Positions 24,956 through 37,500 are shown, counted from the stretch's first letter. The stretch: DNA of 64,000 nucleotides from Cladorhizidae sp. MBARI D1340-BT2 (GCA_028752905.1 JAQNBH010000014.1:2448993-2512992); one strand, 5' to 3'. Notes: a model not told the origin generated them from the letters alone. Made by a program: numbers and translations.

Positions 24956-26841
24956 TGTCAACAGATTGAACTGCAGACAGACTATACCATGTCTGGTTGC
25001 TATAAGACTGTCCCCATGTAGGATCAGCTACAGCCCCTTCAATGACACAGAATAATTGCACAGGAGAATTCCACCAACCAACAGCAGGTGTTTAGGTAGA
25101 GCAGCTATAGCTTCCTTTGGACTTGGTAACAGTTTCCAGGAGCAAGAACTCCACAAACAAACAGCAGAACTGATCAGGTTATTTGCTCTACTCATAAACA
25201 ATACACGCATTAACTTGATTGCTCGTTCTGTTTATAACACAGTACATGCGCTAACCTGATCACTCATTCTACTTATAACACAGTATGTGTTAACTTGATT
25301 GTTCATTCTATATTAACACAGTACATGCATTAAATTGATTGCTCGCTCTACTTACAACAGAGTACATCTGTTAACTTGATTGCATCATCTAAATTGCTTA
25401 GTGGATGATGTACTTACAACTAATTTTGTACCGCAATAGAGAAACAGATTTGGTCGTGGACGTGCATTGGAACATTTGTGGAGTCCAGTGGAACTAGAAG
25501 TTCTAGGAATGGAATATTGTGTGCAAGTTCTTCGAGGATTACGACCTATTGGAACGTTGATCTTGAAGCTGAGCTTCCAATTTTTTCAGCTTCCAATGTC
25601 ATTTTTTTTTTGCTGCGTAATTTTACGTTAGCGAAAGATTTTGAGTAGGCCTCGAGTCATTTTGGAGCTAATATCACCTGAAACCTCCTCCACACAGGCA
25701 GACAAGAAGCTATTGATGTGAGTTTTTAGCCGAGATTGCATTTCCATTCTAAATTATAAACAGCAGCCACACGTTGCAATGGGAGGGGTGGCTCTTAATA
25801 GAGGGTATACAAGAGCGTGAAACAGTGCTGTACTCCCTGCTACTAGATAAATAGGTGTAATTCACGCTAAGGTTTGTCAGGCTTCGTGAGTCATCAAAGG
25901 TGTGCTGGACATCTCAGAGGTGTGGGGGGGGGGGGGGGGGTGGTGGTATATAGTTGACTTTAGGAAACATTCACTTTTTTCCACATTCTGAGCTCTTGGA
26001 AGATGAGCAGGGGCTAGCAAATTATGTCTGCTTTATTCCGTGTCAGATCACCCAATGGATTAAAATTGGTTCATATTTGGTGTATGGGGGAACTAAGGCT
26101 AGAAATTTCTAAGTTTTCGCCTCATCGGATCGCCCCATCGGATTGATGGCTTTCGCACTATGGCTCAAAATTCTGGTGTGTGTGTGGGGGGGGGGGGGGG
26201 GGGGGCAATTTTGGCAAAAATGGGTATGGCCACTAATTTTTGGATGACCATATCTCCATAATAGGTAGGCCAAGTATATTGACATTGGTCAATGGTGTCT
26301 GTGGAAAGTTAATTTCATGTGGAATCCAAATCAGCCACTATATTAATTAATGTAGGAGCAATTTGAACCTTATGACTTTTACTTTGAACTTGACCTTGAG
26401 ATAGACTTGGGTACAAAATTATACCTAAACAAAATATACCAAAAAAAAAAAGGGAAAAAAAGAAGAGAATGTGTGTTTGATTTCCAGCTCTTCTCCAAGT
26501 AGGCATGCTTGATGCCAAAATATGATATTCCTATGCAATGAACTATTTATATACAGTTCAATATGAGATATAGTTGCAACCATGTAATCATCCTTGCAGC
26601 TGATAGAGAATGAATGTAACTACTTTTCGTGGCAATAAGTCTCAAGATTTAATCATTTAGCTATACCATTATCAATTTGATCACAGCTACACCCACACAA
26701 TGACCTCCTCGTAGGAGATGGGAAGAGGTACTTTTACTGGCTCCACAGCTAGGAATTAGTCTTCCTGTGGGGCGTATGGGTGGAGCTTGAGTAAGCACAT
26801 GAAGTTGTTACTAGTTCATGGTTAACTTGTTGGGTACGTAC
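24956..26841 (-). other. 5' part of UBFD1 intron 1: short repeats, poly-G tracts, no gene
   Basis: 25180-25400 holds about four copies of an approximately 48-bp unit (TTAACTTGATTGCTCGTTCT, then ...TAACACAGTACATG). Uninterrupted G tracts lie at 25924-25940 (17) and 26186-26205 (20). The remainder is AT-rich with no coding similarity. Confidence 0.6.
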
Positions 26842-26911
26842 CAGTATGTCCTACTGAGTCCGCATCACTTTCTGCAGCATGTACAATACTTTCCGAGCTC
26901 TCATCCGCCAT
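26842..26911 (-). CDS. UBFD1: UBFD1 exon 1 (start codon)
   Basis: ATG at 26911-26909 on the minus strand opens MADESSESIVHAAESDADSV, then GHT and one base, with donor GTACGT at 26841. The short acidic, Ser-rich start resembles the disordered acidic N-terminus of the family. Phase 1 matches exon 2, and the position immediately beside a CpG-containing promoter supports it. The similarity alone is too short to prove the exon. Confidence 0.75.
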
Positions 26912-27053
26912 TACGTGGACTCGCGCTAAAAGGCGCCTACTGCAAGCATATCTCGTTCTCTTTTCTCCCTCTCACTGGCCCCGCCCCTATTTGATCGCCA
27001 AGTAAAAGACATGCGCGAGTTTATCGCTCCAGTTTTTTCAAAAAGCCTTGAAT
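26912..27053. promoter_or_regulatory. Bidirectional UBFD1-CCNF promoter
   Basis: 142 bp separate the two start codons. It contains GGCCCCGCCCCT (26977-26988, GC-box-like), an E2F-like region TCGCGCTAAAAGGCGCC (26921-26937), and TTCAAA at 27037-27042, the reverse of the cell-cycle CHR core TTTGAA. No TATA box is evident, as usual for paired housekeeping or cell-cycle promoters. Motif assignments are by eye. The CHR and E2F readings are suggestive because CCNF is periodically transcribed in animals. Confidence 0.65.
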
Positions 27054-27200
27054 ATGGCTACTGGTTGGATAAATTTGGAACAGGATTTCTCTTCCAGTTT
27101 CTCTATTAGTTGCAGTAATTTATTTCTTAGCCTTCCGGACGAACTCATTGCTCACATAGTGAGCTTCCTTTCTTTGAAGGAACTTGCAAACACTCGTTTG
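27054..27200 (+). CDS. CCNF: CCNF exon 1 (F-box)
   Basis: ATG at 27054 begins MATGWINLEQDFSSSFSISC, then the F-box SLPDELIAHIVSFLSLKELA and NTRL. The LPDELI...I.SFL pattern is the SKP1-binding face. 49 codons, ending phase 0 at donor GTGAGT (27201). The ATG is the only in-frame start close to the promoter. Confidence 0.9.
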
Positions 27201-27326
27201 GTGAGTTAGGTGTGGAAAGTTGTTAGCGGTTGACCCAAGATATCCCCTGTAATGAGCACTTTTTAGACATCCACACGTACGCCTGATTTTATTTTCCACC
27301 TTTTAGTAATACTTGTATTTGTGTAG

Positions 27327-27448
27327 GTGTGTGGCAGGCTGCAGAGGCTTGTAGATGACAAGAGTTTTACGTACTTATGGGCCCATGCTCCTCTGCTTTC
27401 ATTCTGCTGCTTTTGGGTCTCGGATGAGAATAGGGCCATCATCCAGCG
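27327..27448 (+). CDS. CCNF: CCNF exon 2
   Basis: Acceptor GTGTAG at 27321-27326 and donor GTGAGG at 27449. Encodes VCGRLQRLVDDKSFTYLWAH, APLLSFCCFWVSDENRAIIQ and two bases of Arg. It completes the F-box (LVDDKSFTYLW parallels the family LVDNHASVW) and leads into the RAA repeat start in exon 3. Intron 1 is only 126 bp. Confidence 0.9.
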
Positions 27449-27779
27449 GTGAGGCAGGCAGTGCAAACATGTGTACATGTGCATAGCATACCCATTGTGC
27501 TGCTGCTGCATGCATTATGTAACCTGTTTTGCCAAAAAAAGACGCACAAAAAACCCACAGCATAATCTTATTTAACAGTGTTAATTTCAAGTAAAAGATA
27601 AAACAACAACAGCAAAAAGTAATGACTGATTTTTGTAAATCTGGTACAGGGTCAGAGGATGCTGCAATGCATTGACACTGTGAAGGTTGCAGACATTTTT
27701 AATGGTATTTGTCGTTACCTCCCACATCATTTGTACACAATGCTGTGTCACATGTAATATATGTATGTGTGGCTGCCAT
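27449..27779 (+). other. Start of CCNF intron 2
   Basis: Non-repetitive, AT-rich, no feature recognised before the 60-bp array. Confidence 0.4.
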
Positions 27780-29755
27780 CTTGAACTGTGCATTATCAAC
27801 ATGCAAGCTTTCTTTATCTGTGTGTCAATGTTGAACAGTGTCATTATCAATATGCAAACATTCTTTATCTGTGTGTGTGGCTGTCCATGTTGAACAGTGT
27901 CATTATCAACATGCAAGCTTTCTTTATCTGTGTGTGTGTGGCTGTCCATGTTGAACAGTGTCATTATCAACATGCAAGCTTTCTTTACCTGTGTATGTGG
28001 CTGTCCATGTTGAACAGTGTCATTATCAACATGCAAGCTTTCTTTATCTGTATGTGTGTGTGTGGCTGTCCATGTTGAACAGTGTCATTATCAACATGTA
28101 AGCTTTCTTTATCTGTGTATGTGGCTGTCCATGTTGAACAGTGTCATTATCAACATGCAAGCTTTCTTTATCTGTGTGTGTGGCTGTCCATGTTGAACAG
28201 TGTCATTATCAACATGCAAGCTTTCTTTACCTGTGTGTGTGTGGCTGTCCATGTTGAACAGTGTCATTATCAACATGCAAGCTTTCTTTATCTGTGTATA
28301 TGTGGCTGTCCATGTTGAACAGTGTCATTATCAACATGCGACCTTTCTTTGCCTGTGTGTGTGTGGCTGTCCATGTTGAACAGTGTCATTATCAACATGC
28401 AAGCTGTCTTTACCTGTGTGTGTGTGTGACTGTCCATGTTGAACAGTGTCATTATAAACATGCAAGCTTTCTTTATCTGTGTGTGTGTGTGACTGTCCAT
28501 GTTGAACAGTGTCATTATCAACATGCAAGCTTTCTTTATCTGTGTGTGTGTGTGACTGTCCATGTTGAACAGTGTCATTATCAACATGCAAGCTTTCTTT
28601 ACCTGTGTGTGTGTGGCTGTCCATGTTGAACAGTGTCATTATCAACATGCAGGCTTTCTTTACCTGTATGTGTTGCTGTCCATGTTGAACAGTGTCATTA
28701 TCAACATGCAAGCTTTCTTTACCTGTGTGTGTGTGGCTGTCCATGTTGAACAGTGTCATTATCAACATGCAGGCTTTCTTTACCTGTGTATGTGGCTGTC
28801 CATGTTGAACAGTGTCATTATCAACATGCAAGCTTTCTTTATCTATGTATGTGGCTGTCCATGTTGAACAGTGTCATTATCAACATGCAAGCTTTCTTTA
28901 CCTGTGCTGTCCATGTTGAACAGTGTTTTTATCAACATGCAAGCTTTCTTTATCTGTGTGTGTGTGGCTGTCCATGTTGAACAGTGTTATTATCAACATG
29001 CAAGCTTTCTTTGCCTGTGTATATGTGGCTGTCCATGTTGAACCGTGTCATTATCAACATGTAAGCTGTCTTTATCTGTGTATGTGGGTCTGTCCATGTT
29101 GAACAGTGTGATTATCAACATGCGAGCTTTCTTTATCTGTGTATGTGGCTGTCCATGTTGAACAGTGTCATTATCAACATGCAAGCTTTCTTTATCTGTG
29201 TGTGTGTGGCTGTCCATGCTGAACAGTGTCATTATCAACATGCAAGCTTTCTTTACCTACAGGTGTATATGTGGCTGTCCATGTTGAACAGTGTCATTAT
29301 CAACATGCAAGCTTTCTTTATCTGTGTGTGTGTGTGACTGTCCATGTTGAACAGTGTCATTATCAACATGCAAGCTTTCTTTACCTGTGTGTGTGTGGCT
29401 GTCCATGTTGAACAGTGTCATTATCAACATGCAAGCTTTCTTATCTGTGTATGTGGCTGTCCATGTTGAACAGTGTCATTATCAACATGCAAGCTTTCTT
29501 TATCTCTGTGTGTGTGGCTGTCCATGTTGAACAGTGTCATTATCAACATACAATCTTTCTTTATCTATGTATGTGGCTGTCCATGTTGAACAGTGTCATT
29601 ATCAACATGCGAGCTTTCTTTATCTGTGTGTGTGTGGCTGTCCATGTTGAACAGTGTCATTATCAACATGCAAGCTTTCTTTATCTGTGTGTGTGTGTGT
29701 GGCTGTCCATGTTGAACAGTGTCATTATCAACATGCACGCATTCTTTGTCTGTGT
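27780..29755. repeat. About 60-bp minisatellite filling CCNF intron 2
   Basis: Some 33 units of CTGTCCATGTTGAACAGTGT, CATTATCAACATGCAAGCTT, TCTTTATCTG and a (TG)n stretch that varies in length. The final unit merges with the TTTGTCTGTGTTTGTGTGTT pyrimidine/TG tract that precedes the exon 3 acceptor, so the array supplies the 3' splice-site region. Confidence 0.95.
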
Positions 29756-29772
29756 TTGTGTGTTACTTGCAG

Positions 29773-29840
29773 GGCTGCAGACTCTGGTAATACTGAGGCT
29801 CTGATTATGTTGGCTGTGGCCTCTATCTACAGTGAAGGAG
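29773..29840 (+). CDS. CCNF: CCNF exon 3 (Sel1-like helix)
   Basis: Acceptor CTTGCAG ends at 29772 and donor GTGAGA starts at 29841. Encodes (R)AADSGNTEALIMLAVASIYS EG, matching the family RAAEKGNFEAAVKLGIAYLYNEG. 68 bp, with phases fitting both neighbours. Confidence 0.92.
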
Positions 29841-30749
29841 GTGAGAATTCCTGTACCAGTCCTTATCTTAGTGAAAATGAACTGTGCCCTGCACATGTGC
29901 AAAATAGGATAGTGTACTTGTTGGCCCTGGATATATAGAGTGTGTGTGTATGTATATCCGCCAGAATTAGCATTTGTTGAATCAGTGACTACTACAACAA
30001 TGTGAGCCTAGACATCTATAGCAGCTGCCATAGCCACAGCTGTCTATGTACATGTACACTGCAGTGGAGCTGGTAGCTAGAAGAGGCTTTCCTCTTAGCA
30101 GTTATACATCTGAGGATAACTAGTCAGTGGAGTTATGTGACTGCCTTTAGGCTTGCAATTGCGTTATAACAGTATTTGGGGGGAGGGGGGAATTCTCTGC
30201 TAGTAGGGCAGTAAATTGAATAAACCCTCCAGCATTCAGAAAGTTGAAGAAGAAAGATATAGCAAGCTCAGCCCCTCCAAGAGCCAAGAAGGCCAAGAGA
30301 AGTGCACTTCTTAGCTGTGTTTCAGCAGAGGAACATGGCAAGCAGTTCAAGGAAGACCATATTCCCTAACTCATTTTTACACTTGTTCTCATGGAGATGA
30401 AACAGAATTATTGAAACCAGAAATAGCAATGGGAAACAATCCTCTGCCCCTTCTCTCTTCTCTATGTATATGTTTATCTGATCGAAAGAATCGTTTTCAC
30501 TCTGTACCTCAATTTTGGCCTGAATATCACCAGAAAAAAACTCCTGGGACATATTCGTGTAATTTTGCAGCGTTACACAGCCTGCTCATGTAAAAGCTGT
30601 CTCTCAAATGAGGTCGCTCTGACAATACATGTAAGTAGTCCTGGCATTACACCTCCTGCTTGTCATGCTGACTCTGCCCAAGCCGAACAGCTCACTTGGC
30701 GAGATGTTAGTTTCATTGTTGTCAAAACATGTTATAAAGACTGGTCTGC
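29841..30749 (+). other. Start of CCNF intron 3, no feature
   Basis: About 900 bp with no recognised gene, repeat or element. Confidence 0.4.
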
Positions 30750-32385
30750 CATTCAGCCATGTGCACCATATGTCAGGGAATTATTATTCTCATGCTGCAG
30801 AGGCTACATGCCATGTGCACCCATATGTCAGAATTAATCTCATGCAGCAGAGGCTACATGCCATGTGCACCATATGTCAGGGAATTAATCTCATGCAGCA
30901 GAGGCTACGTGCCATGTGCACCATATGTCAGGGAATTAATCTCATGCAGCAGAGGCTACGTGCCATGTGCACCATATGTCAGGGAATTAATCTCATGCAG
31001 CAGAGGCTACGTGCCATGTGCACCATATGCCAGTGAATTAATCTCATGCAGCAGAGGCTACATGCCATGTGCACCATATGTCAGGGAATTAATCTCATGC
31101 AGCAGAGGCTACGTGCCATGTGCACCATATGTCAGTGAATAAATCTCATGCGGCAGAGGCTACGTGCCATGTGCACCATATGTCAGGGAATTAATCTCAT
31201 GCAGCAGAGGCTACGTGCCATGTGCACCATATGTCAGGGAATTAATCTCATGCAGAAGAGGCTACGTGCCATGTGCACCATATGCCAGGGAATTAATCTC
31301 ATGCAGCAGAGGCTACGTGCCATGTGCACCACATGTCAGGGAATTAATCTCATGCAGCAGAGGCTACGTGCCATGTGCACCATATGTCAGGGAATTAATC
31401 TCATGCAGCAGAGGCTACGTGCCATGTGCACCATATGTCAGGGAATTAATCTCATGCAGCAGAGGCTACGTGCCATGTGCACCATATGTCAGGGAATTAA
31501 TCTCATGCAGCAGAGGCTACGTGCCATGTGCACCATATGTCAGGGAATTAATCTCATGTAGCAGAGGCTACGTGCCATGTGCACCATATGTCAGGGAGTT
31601 AATCTCATGCAGCAGAGGCTACATGCCATGTGCACCATATGTCAGGGAATTAATCTCATGCAGCAGAGGCTACGTGCCATGTGCACCATATGTCAGTGAA
31701 TTAATCTCATGCGGCAGAGGCTACGTGCCATGTGCACCATATGTCAGGGAATTAATCTCATGCAGAAGAGGCTACGTGCCATGTGCACCATATGCCAGGG
31801 AATTAATCTCATGCAGCAGAGGCTACGTGCCATGTGCACCACATGTCAGGGAATTAATCTCATGCAGCAGAGGCTACGTGCCATGTGCACCATATGTCAG
31901 GGAATTAATCTCATGCAGCAGAGGCTACGTGCCATGTGCACCATATGTCAGGGAATTAATCTCATGCAGCAGAGGCTACGTGCCATGTGCACCATATGTC
32001 AGGGAATTAATCTCATGCAGCAGAGGCTACGTGCCATGTGCACCATATGTCAGGGAATTAATCTCATGTAGCAGAGGCTACGTGCCATGTGCACCATATG
32101 TCAGGGAGTTAATCTCATGCAGCAGAGGCTACATACCATGTGCACCATACATGTACATGTATGTCAGGGAATTAATCTCATGCAGCAGAGGCTACGTGCC
32201 ATGTGCACCATATGCCAGTGAATTAATCTCATGCAGCAGAGGCTACATGCCATGTGCACCATATGTCAGGGAATTATTCTCATGCAGCAGAGGCTACGTG
32301 CCATGTGCACCATATGTCAGGGAATTAAGCTCATGCAGCAGACGCTACGTGCCATGTGCACCATATGTCAGGGAATTAATCTACA
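30750..32385. repeat. 51-bp satellite in CCNF intron 3
   Basis: About 32 units of 51 bp: GGCTACGTGCCATGTGCACC, ATATGTCAGGGAATTAATCT, CATGCAGCAGA. An 11-unit block (561 bp) is duplicated: the variant pattern from about 31148 recurs from about 31709. The unit is a multiple of three and stop-free in two frames, giving a spurious 419-codon frame. Confidence 0.96.
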
Positions 32386-32599
32386 TGTGTTCTATAAACA
32401 TGTTTATGTTTTATATTGCATAGGGCTGTCTCGGGTACTAAATGTCGACAACATCTCGGTAGCTTTGCTAACACCTCAATACTTCCTTTATCAACCTCCA
32501 TTGTTCAAGGATGAAAGGAATCTTAATCTACAGTATTTTGTTCTTTTCATAAAAATATATAATAAATTAAAAATACACAAATAACAATAAAAAAATAAA

Positions 32600-33790
32600 G
32601 AGGTGCCTGATAATATCTCAAGAAAGAATGATAAATAACTGAATACAGAAAAATTATGGTGAGCATGGCTTCTTGAGAGTTGCTCTCCCTATCCATGTCA
32701 GAAAAGGAATGGTGAAGCGCTTGTATGATAGAGCCAGGAGAGTAGTGACTGAGAAGGATGACCTTTGGAAGGAAGAACATCATTTGAATAGGGTGTTTAT
32801 AGAGAATGATTATCTGTAAGGCTTCATCAACCTTTCACCTGTAGACACATCTAAATGCGCAGAAAGGAAGGTAAGTACACAGATACAGGCAACAAGGGTC
32901 TAAAGAAGAAGGATCCTATGGTAGTGATTCCTTATGTAGCAGGGATGAGAGAAGACATCAGGAGGGTTGCAGGAAGTTCAACATCAAAGTTGTTTTCATA
33001 TCTGGAAGAACTCGGAGGACACAACTGAGCAGAGTCAAGGATGCTTTACCAGCTAGTGTATACAGTCCTGCATTGTGTATCACGTCCCTTCCAGCTGTGG
33101 GAAGTACATAGAGGAGACCAACAGAAGACTGAAGACCAGAGTGAAAGAACATCAAGATGCCTGTAGAAAAGTGCTAAAGAGAAGTCTGCAATTGCTGAAA
33201 ATGCATGGGATAATGGACATTGTATTTTTTGGGGGAGGAAATCTTAGAGCAGGCCAGAAGACTGAAGTGAAGGAGTCATTGCACATCAGCCTAGCACCAA
33301 AGTGTGAGCAGTTCAATCGAGACTGTGGAATGGACTTGCCTGGTGCTGGGGGGCCACTCTCAAGAGCCTGAACTTGAAGCTACGACCACCATAATTTTTC
33401 TGTGTTCAGTTATTTATCATTCTCTCTTTATACTTTAATATCAGCCATCTCTTTATTAATTTGTTTATTTGTTATTATTATTATTATAATTATTTATTTG
33501 TGTATTTTATTATAATTATATATATATATAATATATTGTTATTTTATTTATTTTATTTGTTATTTATTTACGTATTAATATTATCTTTTTTAATAATTTT
33601 TCCATATTCGGTTCACGTGCTGGACACGCGTGCCGAGGCGAGGTGTGGTTTAGTAGCACGTGGTAGATAGCTAGCCACCGGTATATATCAGGGTCACACG
33701 AGTCTTAGCATCTCTGATGAAGGCTGGAGCATGTAGTTGAAACATCAAGATAATACAATTTCAAGTTGATTATTGAAAAGGTTATTGTAA
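32600..33790 (+). mobile_element. 5'-truncated Penelope-like retroelement with inverted terminal copy
   Basis: The coding remnant runs 32870-33370. VVIPYVAGMREDIRRVAG then RKFNIKVVFISGRTRRTQLS RVKD is the region after the reverse transcriptase. The GIY-YIG endonuclease follows (SSCGKYIEETNRRLKTRVKE, HQDAC, and LAPKCEQFNRDCGMDLPG). Several stops and frame changes show decay. The left end (about 32608-32690) is an inverted copy of the right flank (33390-33450: CACCATAATTTTTCTGTGTT on the right, its complement on the left), as in the inverted pseudo-LTRs of Penelope-like elements. Family members encode a single protein with reverse transcriptase plus GIY-YIG nuclease. Confidence 0.82.
33690..33765 (+). 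ncRNA. Candidate hammerhead-ribozyme motif of the Penelope-like element
   Basis: The core words CTGATGA and GAAAC occur in order in CTCTGATGAAGGCTGGAGCA TGTAGTTGAAACATC. The GGCT...AGTT between them can form a four-pair stem II with two G-U pairs, and an NUH-type AUC follows GAAAC. Hammerhead motifs are known in the terminal regions of Penelope-like elements. Stems I and III are not clearly formed here, so activity is doubtful. Confidence 0.5.
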
Positions 33791-33939
33791 TGTTATTATG
33801 TCATCTGAGAGATTAGTAATTATGATGATGATGAATGATTATGATAGTAATAATAATAATTGCCAAGTGAAGTGAGCCCTCAGTGTGGAGTTGGATGGAA
33901 AACTTGGCATTGCAATGCAATGGTGTATCTATCTATCAT

Positions 33940-34106
33940 GTATAATATATATATATGTGGGAGTTGGTATTGCCACACTATGGTGTATCTATCCATCATG
34001 TATATATATATGTGGGAGTTGGTATTGCCATGCTATGGTGTATCTATCTATCTAGTATATATATATATGTGGGAGTTGGTATTGCCATGCTATGCTGTAT
34101 CTATCT

Positions 34107-34142
<36 letters not shown>

Positions 34143-34590
34143 GGAGTTGGTATTGCCATGCTATGGTGTATCTATCTATCATGTGTATATATATATATAT
34201 GGGAGTTGGCATTGCCATGCTATGGTGTATCTATCTATCATGTATATATATGGGAGTTGGTATTGTCATGCTATGGTGTATCTACGTATCTATCATGTAT
34301 ATATATATATGTGGGAGTTGGCATTGCCATGCTATGGTGTATCTATCTATCATGTATATATATATATATATGGGAGTTGGTATTGCCATGCTATGGTGTA
34401 TCTATCTATCATGTATATATATATATATATATATGGGAGTTGGTATTGCCATGCTATGGTGTATCTATCTATCATGTATATATATATGTGGGAGTTGGTA
34501 TTGCCATGCTATGGTGTATCTATCTATCATGTATATATATATGTGGGAGTTGGTATTGCCATGCTATGCTGTATCTATCTATCATGTATA
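33940..34590. repeat. TA-rich satellite, left half (split by a transposon)
   Basis: About ten units of GTGGGAGTTGGTATTGCCAT, GCTATGGTGTATCTATCTAT, CATG and a variable (TA)n run, period about 55-80 bp. The same array resumes at 38118 after the 3.5-kb element. Confidence 0.95.
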
Positions 34591-34596
34591 TATCAG

Positions 34597-37500
34597 CCAT
34601 TCCATTTGTGACTCTCGTGACAACAATGCTAATTACATGGCACCACTCATTTAAACTAAGCTGGTAAACAATTTTTACAGCATAATTTTTTGTTGATTAG
34701 GATCCTCTATATTGACACCAAAAAATAAAATTTTCTTCGACTTTTCTTTAAAGCACTAGACCATCTCAGAGTGTGTGACTCACGTGGCCGACATAAACCC
34801 CGATTTCTCTACATCATTTCACACTTCTCTCAATTTGTCTCAAGTCTGTATCAGGAAAAAACAAACGACCACGTGGAAGATTACTCTGATACACTAGCCA
34901 ACAGCTAAAAAAACTCACTTTGCAAAAATTGACAACTGGCTTCGTATACGGCTTCCTATAAAAATGTGACTCGCGTGACGGAGTCTCAGATTATGATCTT
35001 AGGAGTACTCTAATTAGACTGTGCTTCACTGAATGCCACAAAAATGTTTATTAAACCTCAAAACAAATAAGGCAAGATTCATTCAAAACATTTGACTTTG
35101 GCTCCATATTTTTTTTTAAGTGGGTGTGCACTAGAACTAGAACAACACATTAAAAAAACTCAACTATGTATGGACAAACCTGTTCAATACAACAAGGACA
35201 GCAAAATCAAACAAACATAATGGGGTAACTAATGTGCAACAATCCGGGTCCTACAGCAAAGAGCAGGTAAAAGACACTTAGTTGGTGGTCTGACTGATGC
35301 CAACGGAACGTCTGGAATTTCTTTGCTATGTCATCCACGCAAGTTATGGTGAAAGGATCATGGCCATTGAGTTCCAAGGGCCCCGCAAAGATCCAAACTG
35401 GAGAGACACACTCTGTATCATCTATGCGTGGCCAAGTATAAGTTCCATTGAGGGCATCTTTCCTGAGAAACTTTATTTTTATTAAAGTGTTGCTGTTCAC
35501 CCACAACATTGCATGTACATGTGCTCAAAATACTTCCAATGTAACACTTGGGGGGTTCTTCATAGTACACACTCTAGTATGCATTCACCTCGATGTTAGC
35601 AAGGGTGTTAAGAGGGGTGCTTCCTACCACTTCCGCTCCATCAGTTACCTTAGCTGAATAGACTTTCACTTTCACATCCTTTCCATCATTTTCCATGAAA
35701 TGGAAGGAGGAAATTCCCTTGATAGGAAGAGCATGATCGAACGAAGATTGTTTGGAGTCCTAACTCCTCAGCCCGGCTCCTCAGAGTCTCAGTGGTGATG
35801 AGACTGGAGGCAATGCTAGAATCCTGAATGGCTTCATAAAAATCATGAGCCCCGTTAATAATCCACCGACGAGACATCACTTTGGTTGATGCAATACGCT
35901 TAATAGTGCCACTGATGCCATCAACAGGGCCTTTGCCATGACTTTTGGCACTGAAATTTCAAGTCAGCCCAACATCATGTCTGGAGCTGACAAGAGGCAG
36001 TGCGTTTGCGATGTACCGATTCTTGAATTGTGAAGCGGGTCCATCAGTCCACCCTCTGATGCGCTCGCAACCACCTAAAGATGTTGATTGCAAGATTTCA
36101 TCCAGGAAGACTATGGCTGCAGTTTTATTGTGTTCCAGAGAATCACTGATGACTACGTGTGATGTAGTGTTACCACGGAACCAAAGGACTGAAGTGAAAA
36201 CGGTCACTTGCCCCTGATTCCAATGTGCGGATTGAATTCCACACACACTTGAAGTTTTCGGCGAAGTCCATTTGCAAAACTGCCATCGTCGACACTGGAT
36301 CACTTGATCCTCTTCATATTTCGTGGATTGTTGACGTTTTATGTAGACATGTCTCAGGAATTTTCATATCCGTACAAGTCCTCCATGCTTCCACTTTCCT
36401 CAATCTTATTCATCCGATTATTCATATCTTGCCATTTGAACAACTTCACTGAAGTCTTCTTTAGGTTGTCATTTTCAGGCAACGGATACCTACTGGCAAA
36501 GCCACACTCATCATGACTGCATGTGCTGAACCAACACTTAACATCTGCTGGTGACACAAGACACGAATGTGGCATATCCTTGGAATATGTAGGTACAACC
36601 GGGAACAACTTATGAAGAGCATCCACCGCCATTATGAAATTCTCATGCTAAACACATACACAGACGTTGGCAGGCATTTGCGAATTGAGCATGACTTGAT
36701 GGGGCGGAGCTCAGCAAATTTGCTCATACCTATCTTTACATTGGGGTGCTCTTCTTGGAAGAGAGCATATGTCTCTCTAATGTTGATGATCATGTGTCTC
36801 TTCTGAAGTTTCTCTTTGCCTATTTCATAACACACTGTTATGACATCACGTTTCCCTGGTGCCATGCGACTGACATCATCTCGCACATAGACAGCTCGCA
36901 CTAACTCCACTGTCTCATTTGCAAGACGTGTCATCCTGGTCTTTTTTTCAGGAAATTTCATGGCCAGACCGAAGTCATCTGCCAGTCTCCGGAGAACTGC
37001 TTTCTTCTTTCGAGGGCTTTTAGGAAGAGCCCCCCTAGCCTTATTAACTGCTTTTCCCAATGACCGCGATGATAAAAAAAGCTTTGGGGCTGGCCTGTGC
37101 CAAAGGAGTAACAATTTTGGCCTTCTTCTTCTCCCTAGACCGCTGTTTCCGTATGTGGGCTTTTTCTCATTCCTTCCAGGGCATCAGCTGACAAGGTCTC
37201 TTTTTTCTTCGCTCGGTGTTCCCGGGAGTATCCAACATTTCGAGCTTTGAATTTGTCATACTGGTCTGCATCACACTTCAGCTTTGTGCGATATCGTCTT
37301 TGTCTTGCTGCAGTCTTCCCATCATCAGGCCTAAAAGAAATAAATTATTTTCTGCTTACTACAGTTCATGCTTTAGAATTTAGTAACTTTGGCTAGAATA
37401 GCTCCTGGTACATTGGAAGCATGGTAACAAACTTGACTTGATTATGTGACACCTTGACAAGTAAAATGGGTTGTCTTGATGCTAATCCTCCCTTATTATC

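Larger units (their letters stand above)
10482..26911 (-). other. UBFD1: UBFD1 gene locus (exons 1-5; 3' exons not found)
   Basis: Five minus-strand exons join in phase to about 152 residues: 26911-26842, 15846-15739, 15041-15006, 13107-12961 and 10576-10482, each bounded by AG and GT. Residues 25-105 form a ubiquitin-like domain (VDFRVVWKKENYNINFPLD, LKEHIESLTG, MKLMYKG, SLRELKVTRGAKMMVIGST). The order and wording are those of ubiquitin family domain-containing protein 1. Residues 122-152 match the linker that follows in the family. The family is about 300 aa in vertebrates. The C-terminal domain of roughly 120-150 residues is missing and was not found leftward to position 1, so intron 5 exceeds 10.4 kb or the gene is broken. 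The first exon faces CCNF across 142 bp. Molecular role is poorly known; a ubiquitin-binding or signalling function is proposed for the family. Confidence 0.88.

Noticed and set aside
27263..27590. Minus-strand frames overlapping CCNF exon 2
   Set aside because: Antisense shadows; the plus-strand exon fits the cyclin F frame and splice phases.
30759..32423. 419-codon frame with RGYVPCAPYVRELISCS repeats
   Set aside because: Product of the 51-bp satellite (17 codons), lying within CCNF intron 3.
33461..33670. Tyr/Ile/Leu-rich 69-codon frame
   Set aside because: AT-rich low-complexity sequence between the Penelope-like coding remnant and its terminal region; no family resemblance.
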